This document shows positions 15,101 through 20,532 of a stretch of DNA of 20,532 nucleotides, one piece after another; position 1 is the first letter of the stretch; each line of letters begins with the position of its first letter. The notes under the pieces were generated by a model, which saw nothing but the letters and a program-made list of their open reading frames with translations, was not told where the DNA came from and ran no database searches. Source of the DNA: a virus; IMG/VR virus record IMGVR_UViG_3300035188_001588, positions 1 to 20,532 of that record; one strand, 5' to 3'. A program made the position numbers and the translations under genes.

Positions 15101-15441
15101 GCGACGAATGGCGCGTCGAGGTCAACGGTTTCGACTATTTCGATCCTCGTTCCGGTGAGCTTGTCTCGGGTGGCAAATCGAAGATCGCCATGTGGTCGCT
15201 CGATACCGACTACGATGGCCGCAGCCTGATGCCGCATCAGGTGTTCTTCCCTATGGCTGGCGCGAAGGATGGCTGGAACCGCCTGCGCAAGACCATCCAG
15301 GCTGAGCTTGACGAGGATCTGCTGGAGCAATTCCACGGCACGGTGTCACTGCCGTTTAAGGCGGGCGAGAACCGGCGCGTCGCCGTCAAGATCGTCGATG
15401 ATCGAGGGATCGAAAGCCTGAAGATCATGGGCCTGGAGTGA
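12163..15441 (+). CDS. Type III-like restriction-modification DNA methyltransferase (Mod)
   Basis: A 1092-aa adenine-type methyltransferase, longer than classical Mod (about 650). The order is DPPY (313-316, in YIDPPYGIKYGSNF) before DPTCGSG (599-605), i.e. the beta class of type III enzymes. The 280 residues between them should hold the target-recognition domain. Residues 1-66 resemble a winged helix (IAEILYSILPEDG, then YAAARDALVASGRG). A strongly acidic linker follows (about 70-105), then a Lys/Arg-rich patch. The C-terminal 450 residues contain VVFCAFTFDPEA and are typical of the long Mod proteins that pair with a helicase-type Res. The frame is open from a TTG at 12097; the ATG at 12163 is chosen because the domain begins there, although the ribosome site is weak. 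It methylates host DNA and guides the restriction subunit. Confidence 0.9.
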   Translation: MSSPKDIAEILYSILPEDGSVIGNASALTQVRAQIPDLSDEDYAAARDALVASGRGVKGRGRGGSIARLVNDDVEDGDSTDDDDDADEDGDNDQFALESEDEPEARPRKAAKGKRKSSRSNGPVQVVSYRHLDKRTNNPEVGMVHPENDPDQPKTTYAYDPHIDPALMFDTARSRIEKVIDDALISGDVYTMKEALLELKRMQAPYLNWAGKAERTSFEIDTVSLHVHERVDPATILANARKRLKGEKAGEVWRQADLFAAPFENLPLRQAVDFYRHEKGWSNRLIAGDSLLVMNSLLQKESMAGKVQMIYIDPPYGIKYGSNFQPFTNKRDVKDGADDDLTQEPEMIKAFRDTWELGIHSYLTYLRDRLLLAKELLHDSGSVFVQIGDENLHTVRSILDEIFRPENFISLISMKKTGGQSSKTVAGICDYLIWYSKEKSRVKYNPLYLLKKPGEVGATQYTWAELPSGERRTLSSAEMESGDIGRVFQPYPLVSMGAASKDESFEWRGETFVPSPGRHWSIATGMERLDKADRLLALGKTLRNVNYLEDYPVAPITNLWTDTQTSGFAGDRFYVVQTLPAALERCLLMSTDPGDLVLDPTCGSGTTAFVAEKWGRRWITCDTSRVAVTLAKQRLMTASFDYYRLRYPHEGLKGGFVYQTVPHIMLQSIANNPDIDTIYEAKHSAIASALATLNATLKGQKLRHRSPQGGRKGEWIDFSAAGKTHKLANGEAAPADALLEWEVPFDWPEEWPQAAAEPFKAFHAARRAMQAAMDASIEAHAEPETLYDKPEKDETRLRITGPFSVEAVPAPTVLSLDDSTPPVEADASAARSGETSRQALWRGELLKTGIRGKGGAMLKFTELEAIPGCRHLHASGSLETGERAVVSFGPEHAALEQKRVERAIEEAQTLVPRPKIVVFCAFTFDPEAAKDIDEMNWPGATLLKAQMNTDLLTEDLKKARSSNQSFWLMGQPDVDLRREGDEWRVEVNGFDYFDPRSGELVSGGKSKIAMWSLDTDYDGRSLMPHQVFFPMAGAKDGWNRLRKTIQAELDEDLLEQFHGTVSLPFKAGENRRVAVKIVDDRGIESLKIMGLE

Positions 15442-15446
15442 GGGGC

Positions 15447-18251
15447 ATGGAGAAGCCGAAGTCCCTTATCATCAACTCGCCCTTTGTCGCCCCACACCAG
15501 CACTGGATCGAGGGCAAGGGTGGCGTGCTCGAGGTCAAGCCGGAGCGCAGACCCGCGAGCTACGAGGTGTTCGACGCCCGCAACAACACGCGGCGCGTCG
15601 AAATGCTCGACCTCGTGAACACGATACGTTCGCGCGTCGACGCCTGGCGTGATGCCGGCTGGCCGGGCGTCACCATAGTGACGCGGCGCCTGCTGGAGCA
15701 CTGGCATGACGAGACGGCGCGCGAGTATCCGTTCTACTTTTGCCAGCTCGAAGCGATCGAGACGCTGATCTGGTGGGTCGAGGGCGCTCCGGAGTTCAAG
15801 CAGGGCATCGTGGTTCCGGGCGACGGCGGCCCTTGGGAACGTCTCTGCAACAAGATGGCGACCGGTGCAGGCAAGACCACAGTGATGGCGATGATCATCA
15901 CCTGGCAGACCCTGAATGCGCTGACCTATCCCAAGCGCAGCAAGGATTTCAGCCGGGCGGTTTTCATCGTTGCTCCGGGATTGACCGTGAAGGGACGCCT
16001 TCAGGTTCTGATCCCGAGCGAGGGGAGCTACTACGATCAGTTCAATCTCTGCCCTTCCGAGGCCTTTCGCCAGAAGCTGAACCAAGCGGAGATTCTGATC
16101 GAGAACTGGCATACGCTGATGCCAGCAGCGCAGCCAAAGCGTTCAGTAGTTAAAAAAGGCGCTGAATCTGACGAGGCGTTCACACGTCGTGTTCTTGGGA
16201 AATTAGCGGGCCACCGGGACATCATCGTCCTTAACGACGAAGCGCACCATGCTTACCGCAAGCCCGCAGAACTGAAGATCAGCAAGAAGGCAGCGGCAGA
16301 CCAAGGGATCGATCTCGAGGAGGCGACCCGATGGATAGAGGGGCTCGATCGTCTGCACAAAACCCGCCGCATCCAGCGGTGCTTCGATCTCTCGGCGACA
16401 CCATTTGCGCCAACCGGAAAGGCGAGTACCGACACGGCGCTGTTCGACTGGATCATTTCCGACTTTGGATTGAATGACGCGATCGAAAGCGGTCTTGTGA
16501 AGACCCCACGCGTCGTCGTGCGCGATGACGCTCTACCCGATGCGAAGACGCTGCGCTCCAAACTTTATCACATCTACCGCGATCCTTCGGTTTCCGAGGA
16601 TCTCAATCGCAAGGCTGAGCCACACGAACCTCTGCCAAAGCTCGTGCAGGATGCCTACACATTGCTCGGTGCTGATTGGCGCAAGGCACTGAGTGATTGG
16701 GCAGCGCATCATTCACCGCCGGTGATGCTGACCGTTTGTAACCGAACCGAGGCCGCAGCGCGTATCGAGTACTATTTCAACGGTGGTGACGCTCACTGGC
16801 CGGAATTGCATGCCCCGGAGAGGACGTTACGTGTGGACTCAAAAGTCCTAGAAAAGGCGGAGCTTGGCGAGCAAGCGACGTCCGATAAAGGCTATGAGGA
16901 GCGCCTGAAGGCGATTGTGGATGCAGCCAACATCCCCGCCACCCGGAAAGAACGCCTTAAAGAGCTGAAGAAGGAAGAACTGCTCCGCGAAATCGTCGAC
17001 AATGTCGGCAAGCGGAACGGCGCCGGCCAGGATCTGCAAAACGTCATCTCGGTTGCGATGTTATCGGAGGGCTGGGATGCCAAGAACGTCACCCATATAA
17101 TGGGCTTGCGAGCGTTCACCTCGCAGCTCCTTTGCGAACAAGTGATCGGTCGCGGCCTGCGCCGTGTGACATACGACAAGGACGAGAGCGGTCTCTTTCG
17201 ACCTGAGTATGTGAACGTCTTCGGCGTGCCACTGTCGATCTACGAGCCTGCGGAAGGTGGTGAAGCCCCGCCTCCTCCAAAGCCCTCCACGCAGATTGAT
17301 GTCGTCCCTGAGCGTGCCGCCCTGGAGTTGCGATGGCCGAACATCCTGCGGATCGAGCAGGTGGTGAAGCCCGTTCTTGCAGTCGACTGGTCGAAGGTCG
17401 AGCCTTTGACGCTTGATCCGACGGCGACTGTAATTACAGCGGAACTGGCTCCAGCATTAGGTGGCGCGACGGATATGAGCAAGGTCACTGAAATCGACCT
17501 TGCGGCCTTGCCTGAAGGATTCCGCCTGCAACGGCTCATCTTTGTTGCGGCACGTAAGGCATTCTCTTCCCTGCGTGGCAGATTTCATGGTGCCGAGGAA
17601 TACCTGCTCGCTCAGCTGGTACGGTTGGTCGAAGCATTCGTCAATTCGAAGAGGATTGATATCCCCTCGCTATTCCATAGCGATCCGTTACGGCGTCGGA
17701 TCCTGATTGCCCTCAGTATCGATGGGGTGGTTCGGCATCTTTTGAACTTTGTGACCGAGCAGAATACGACCAAACTTGAGCCCGTGTTTGACGAGGAACG
17801 TCCCATAGGTTCGACTGCTGATATGAGAGTTTGGTACACCACTAAGCCGAACTTCGTGGCGCAAAAGTCCCATATCAGTCATGTGGTGGGAGATTCGGCA
17901 TGGGAGGGACACGCGGCGAACGTTTTTGAAACGCGTTCGGAAGTGATTGCCTACGCCAAAAATGACCACCTCGGCTTTCACATCAATTATTTATGGCAGG
18001 GATCAAGGCGACGCTATGTGCCGGATTTCATTGTTAGACTACAAAATGGCTTGACGCTTGCTCTCGAAATCAAGGGAGAAGACTCGCCGCAAAACAAGGC
18101 AAAGCGCGACGCGCTCGCAGAGTGGGTAGAGGCAGTGAACGCGCACGGCGGCTTCGGAGCATGGGTTTCCGACGTCGCATTCACGCCCGCGGAGGTGGTC
18201 GATATTGTCCTTAGGCATGCGCGTAACGGCACCGTAACGAAACCCGCGTAG
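15447..18251 (+). CDS. Type III-like restriction endonuclease/helicase subunit (Res)
   Basis: A 934-aa ATP-dependent restriction subunit. Helicase motifs are ATGAGKT (138-144), DEAHH (264-268), SATPF (316-320), a GWDAKNVTHIMGLRAF segment, and QVIGRGLRR (565-573). A C-terminal PD-(D/E)XK nuclease follows: PDFIV (Asp860), then LALEIKG (Glu874, Lys876). It pairs with the Mod upstream and should cut unmodified incoming DNA. From memory it is closest to the group labelled BPTD_3080-family restriction endonucleases. The ATG at 15447 has GGAG at 8-base spacing; a GTG at 15438 overlapping the Mod stop is the alternative. All key residues are present, so it looks active. Confidence 0.9.
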   Translation: MEKPKSLIINSPFVAPHQHWIEGKGGVLEVKPERRPASYEVFDARNNTRRVEMLDLVNTIRSRVDAWRDAGWPGVTIVTRRLLEHWHDETAREYPFYFCQLEAIETLIWWVEGAPEFKQGIVVPGDGGPWERLCNKMATGAGKTTVMAMIITWQTLNALTYPKRSKDFSRAVFIVAPGLTVKGRLQVLIPSEGSYYDQFNLCPSEAFRQKLNQAEILIENWHTLMPAAQPKRSVVKKGAESDEAFTRRVLGKLAGHRDIIVLNDEAHHAYRKPAELKISKKAAADQGIDLEEATRWIEGLDRLHKTRRIQRCFDLSATPFAPTGKASTDTALFDWIISDFGLNDAIESGLVKTPRVVVRDDALPDAKTLRSKLYHIYRDPSVSEDLNRKAEPHEPLPKLVQDAYTLLGADWRKALSDWAAHHSPPVMLTVCNRTEAAARIEYYFNGGDAHWPELHAPERTLRVDSKVLEKAELGEQATSDKGYEERLKAIVDAANIPATRKERLKELKKEELLREIVDNVGKRNGAGQDLQNVISVAMLSEGWDAKNVTHIMGLRAFTSQLLCEQVIGRGLRRVTYDKDESGLFRPEYVNVFGVPLSIYEPAEGGEAPPPPKPSTQIDVVPERAALELRWPNILRIEQVVKPVLAVDWSKVEPLTLDPTATVITAELAPALGGATDMSKVTEIDLAALPEGFRLQRLIFVAARKAFSSLRGRFHGAEEYLLAQLVRLVEAFVNSKRIDIPSLFHSDPLRRRILIALSIDGVVRHLLNFVTEQNTTKLEPVFDEERPIGSTADMRVWYTTKPNFVAQKSHISHVVGDSAWEGHAANVFETRSEVIAYAKNDHLGFHINYLWQGSRRRYVPDFIVRLQNGLTLALEIKGEDSPQNKAKRDALAEWVEAVNAHGGFGAWVSDVAFTPAEVVDIVLRHARNGTVTKPA

Positions 18252-18391
18252 CTCACACTGTGGCAGGGGCTGCGGTTTACGCAAGGCAGGTGTGCTCACA
18301 TCATGTTGAATTTTTGTATGGCAGTGCATGCCGACAACTTTGGATAGTCGGTGGAGCTTAGGCCTCTGCCGAGTAATAGGAGCTTTCCTTT
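18252..18391 (+). promoter_or_regulatory. Intergenic region with ribosome site for the protease-toxin gene
   Basis: This 140-bp gap holds no coding frame that I trust. AGGAG at 18378-18382 lies nine bases before the ATG at 18392 and fixes that start. The gap is long enough for an independent promoter, so the 414-aa gene may be expressed apart from the restriction genes. I see no clear intrinsic terminator after the restriction gene. Confidence 0.5.
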
Positions 18392-19636
18392 ATGCCCATT
18401 TCAGTGTCCGGCATCCTTGACGTGCTCGAAGCTTACGACATCCAACCATTGAACGACGAACGAGAAGATGTCGATCAGCCGGGGGTTGGACAGGTTGAAG
18501 AAGGAGAGACGATTTATTCGACTTCGATTCGTGAGGTTTTTGGGGAGGAGGGCAAAGAAGTTCTCGTAGCCGTCGATGAGGATACATTGCGGCCTTGGGA
18601 GATCTACGGCTCCGATGATCCACGTCTGCGCGAATGGTGGGGAGAAATCGAGCGGATTATTGATGATCCGAACAGCTCTCGACGGAGAGCGCTGGAAGGC
18701 GGTCGGGAAGCGCCCGAGCCGCATTGCGCGTGGTATTGCCCGATTCATTTCTTCGGGCATGGATGGGGGATCTATATCCGGGAGGCCTGCATTCTCTCCC
18801 TCGCGGTCGATATTGCCGCTCTGGTCCACTGGCCATCCGTCCGGGCTCCAAGGCGGGACATTGCTCGGCAACTGCTCCGAAGCTCGTTCTATATGCTCTT
18901 TCTGCACGAGCAATTCCATCACAAGGTCGAAAGCTTGGGTTTTCGGTTGCTGATTTCAACTAGCAGTGATCGATATAGGCCATACAAGGCAAACGTCTAT
19001 CGCCGAAGCTACTTGACCATTGACTGCCTAGAAGAAAGTCTCGCAAACGCGGAAAGCTTCCGTCGCCTTAGTGAGCCTCGCTACACTAGGCGCGTAGACC
19101 ATGCTATTCTTTCCGGTCTACGAGAATACCTTCAGATCTCAATGCGAATGCAACCGCCGGGTTACGCCGAGGGCGTTCACTACCTTGGCAAGGCAGCCTT
19201 CAGAGACGGCCTGTTCAGTCTGCAATCGCAGGTTCTCGACGGTGCGATGCCAGCAACTACATCAGCAGCGCATTGGTCTGTTGCTCCAAATATGATTACG
19301 GCACTGACCGATATCACCGACAATATTTATGTTGTCCTTCCACGCGGCGCGCGGCCAATCTTTCGGCCCACGTCTATCGATCCTGGCGTAACCATTTCAA
19401 GTCGGGCATTGGAAACTGCCCTAACGAAGCATCATGGCTATCGACCCGTCCCCGGCGGAAAAGGGTCGCATGTGAAGTTGGCGAAGCCAGGCGCGCCGAC
19501 CGTAATCATTCCCGGGAACCGCCCCGTCCTTTCGCCCGGCGTCGTGAAGCACGCGCTCGAAGCGATTGGCGGCTATCCGATATCGAGGCTTCCAGATCTT
19601 GTTGACGGCAGACTACCCATTGGTGGCCGAGTATGA
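18392..19636 (+). CDS. HExxH metallopeptidase-like protein with C-terminal HicA-like domain
   Basis: A 414-aa protein with two apparent parts. The first about 330 residues contain LFLHEQFHHKVES, with HExxH ligands His172, Glu173 and His176, and a downstream helix LEESLANAE (Glu214/215) that could give the third zinc ligand. This is the arrangement of gluzincin-like peptidases. The last about 65 residues (roughly 334-400) match the HicA pattern: a helix (ALETALTKHHGY), a strand, GKGSHVKL with His360, PTVIIPGNR, and a final helix (SPGVVKHALEAIGG). HicA is an mRNA-cleaving toxin with a dsRNA-binding-like fold, and the GSH histidine is its catalytic residue. No signal peptide is visible. Domain assignments are by eye. 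It follows a restriction-modification pair, so a defence or suicide role is plausible. No HicB antitoxin is seen. Confidence 0.7.
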   Translation: MPISVSGILDVLEAYDIQPLNDEREDVDQPGVGQVEEGETIYSTSIREVFGEEGKEVLVAVDEDTLRPWEIYGSDDPRLREWWGEIERIIDDPNSSRRRALEGGREAPEPHCAWYCPIHFFGHGWGIYIREACILSLAVDIAALVHWPSVRAPRRDIARQLLRSSFYMLFLHEQFHHKVESLGFRLLISTSSDRYRPYKANVYRRSYLTIDCLEESLANAESFRRLSEPRYTRRVDHAILSGLREYLQISMRMQPPGYAEGVHYLGKAAFRDGLFSLQSQVLDGAMPATTSAAHWSVAPNMITALTDITDNIYVVLPRGARPIFRPTSIDPGVTISSRALETALTKHHGYRPVPGGKGSHVKLAKPGAPTVIIPGNRPVLSPGVVKHALEAIGGYPISRLPDLVDGRLPIGGRV

Positions 19637-19749
19637 GCGAAAACGCCGAGTCGGCCGCCGTTGCCAGCATAATGGGGATCGAACGCGGCATGTTGGAGCA
19701 GCGCGAGCGACGGCCCCATAGCCGTCATTTGCGCCTCAGTTTAGGATGA
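19633..19749 (+). CDS. 38-aa ORF overlapping the protease-toxin stop
   Basis: The ATG at 19633 overlaps the TGA of the 414-aa gene (ATGA) and gives a 38-aa peptide. It starts MSENAESAAVASIMG, continues with a charged helix (ERGMLEQRERR), and ends in a basic tail. It is too small for any family that I know and is not a HicB antitoxin by appearance. Coupling argues for translation. It could be a small partner or antitoxin, or the stump of a longer gene cut at the junction with the degenerate DNA beyond 19700. Confidence 0.4.
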   Translation: MSENAESAAVASIMGIERGMLEQRERRPHSRHLRLSLG

Positions 19750-19951
19750 CGGTCACCGAAATACTGCTTACCGTCCTTGGCCGCGCCCCAAGGGTCGCCG
19801 AAGGCTTTGGGGGTCGGGGATGGCGCCTGAATCGCTCTCGATGAGGGCGTACATGGGAGCGCTCCTGCCGATGGGCGCGTGCCTTGTCGTCCTTCTCGCT
19901 GTCGGCGAGGGTGATGCCTGCAATCGGCGTCCTCTTGCGGCTCCGGCTCAA
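19725..19951 (-). pseudogene. Frameshifted small alphaproteobacterial gene
   Basis: From a TTG at 19951 one frame reads MSRSRKRTPIAGIT followed by a charged helix (SEKDDKARAHRQERS), and loses sense before stopping at 19736. The ending expected for this kind of small protein, DPWGAAKDGKQYFGD and then HPKLRRK, appears in another minus-strand frame that stops at 19725. From memory, proteins with this beginning and this ending occur intact as about 75-90 aa in alphaproteobacteria. The two halves therefore suggest a broken gene, with the shift somewhere between about 19790 and 19850. The start codon may also have decayed from ATG to TTG. Confidence 0.5.
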
Positions 19952-20532
19952 TCAATTGTCTCTTCTTGCTCAGCTCCGGGATAAATCGCGGCGCACCCGG
20001 CGTGGCCTTCAGGCTGCTCCTCCGGTCTGGCGGCGTCAATCGCCTGGCCAAGATAGCCGCGCAGCTTCGAAAGCCGGCCCCATGACACGCGATTGGCGGA
20101 GGTGGGCAAGCCCGGCACCCTACCAGGGACCGTCAAAACCCCAAAAATATCAACGACGCAATTCGATCTCAGTCTCCACCGCCCGACCGAAACCCAGCCA
20201 GAACTACGGAATCGAGACGCTCGAAAATCGCGTTTAATTTCAGCGAGTTGAAAGCTCCATACTGAATTCCGGAAGTCAGGAGGTTGAGAGACTTTGGGCG
20301 GGAGAGAGACCAAAACGGGGGGGGTGCCGGCCGCGGCAGTCAGGAGATATTCGCGGAAAAGCTCCAAATTCCTCGGGTTCTTCGAGGGTGTGTGCGGCGC
20401 GGGAGACTTGTTGCTAGGTCTTAGCTGGCGGAGGGTGAGAGTCGGAATTCCAACCCTCTCCGCCTTAGATCACTGAATTCAAAGGATATCCTTCGAGCCA
20501 TTTTGCCGTCGACGCCGCTGCACCCATTTAAG
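19952..20532. other. About 580 bp without a recognisable gene
   Basis: Open frames exist on both strands, including a 139-codon minus frame (19948-20367), but none has recognisable motifs, a good ribosome site or neighbour coupling. The stretch has a run of eight G at about 20317-20324 and the hairpin at 20427-20464. It looks like degenerate or non-coding flank, possibly an element boundary. Confidence 0.4.
20427..20464. repeat. Imperfect hairpin resembling a tRNA 3' end
   Basis: GGCGGAGGGT (20427-20436) pairs with ACCCTCTCCGCC (20453-20464) except for a 2-nt bulge, and the loop holds the palindrome GGAATTCC. CCCTCTCCGCC is like the 3' end of bacterial tRNA-Ser genes, and the left arm is like its complement. 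No complete tRNA cloverleaf is present. It may be an attachment-site remnant or a simple hairpin; there is no T-run for termination. Confidence 0.3.

Noticed and set aside
15237-16112. A 291-codon minus-strand frame
   Set aside because: It is antisense to the end of the methylase and the helicase motif I region, with no independent support.
19948-20367. A 139-codon minus-strand frame in the degenerate right flank
   Set aside because: No motif, no ribosome site and no coupling; its composition looks random.

Overview
The window is GC-rich DNA, probably from an alphaproteobacterium of the Hyphomicrobiales (Rhizobiales) type. I infer this from base composition, from the DUF2924/serine-recombinase cluster and from the style of the phage genes. 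The species cannot be read from the sequence. The window has two oppositely transcribed halves that diverge at about 9555-9696.

Left half (1-9554, all minus strand): the early/replication region of a temperate phage or prophage-like element. In transcription order it holds an ImmA-type HELGH metallopeptidase and a small XRE repressor, a sigma-70-like protein, an unknown protein, and a RecB-like PD-(D/E)XK nuclease. A possible ssDNA-binding partner follows, then a 774-aa primase-helicase, an ORF full of GTGTGCCA octamers (candidate replication origin), a protein ending in an SSB-like DDIPF tip, a RuvC-like resolvase, a DUF6378 protein and two unknown proteins. Two runs of genes are joined by 4-bp ATGA stop/start overlaps (5792 to 2450, and 2348 to 804). 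A strong intrinsic terminator (727-752) closes the run. Directly beyond it is a tail-like structural gene (128-703), with no terminase, portal or capsid gene in between.

Right half, first part (9697-12093, plus strand): four genes with 4-bp overlaps. They are a 64-aa protein, a DUF2924 protein, a large serine recombinase and a ParB/KorB-like helix-turn-helix protein. This is a known integration cassette and probably the integration machinery of the element.

Right half, second part (12163-19749): a defence-like cargo. A long type III-like modification methylase (winged-helix-like N-terminus, acidic linker, beta-class motif order) is followed by its DEAH helicase/PD-(D/E)XK restriction subunit. 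Next comes a 414-aa protein that appears to fuse an HExxH zinc-protease-like domain to a C-terminal HicA-like toxin fold, and a 38-aa ORF overlaps its stop codon. No HicB-type antitoxin is visible. This protein is the most likely undescribed system in the window.

Right edge (19725-20532): degenerate DNA. It contains what looks like a frameshifted small gene on the minus strand and an imperfect hairpin, and no convincing intact gene. It may be the boundary between the inserted element and older sequence.
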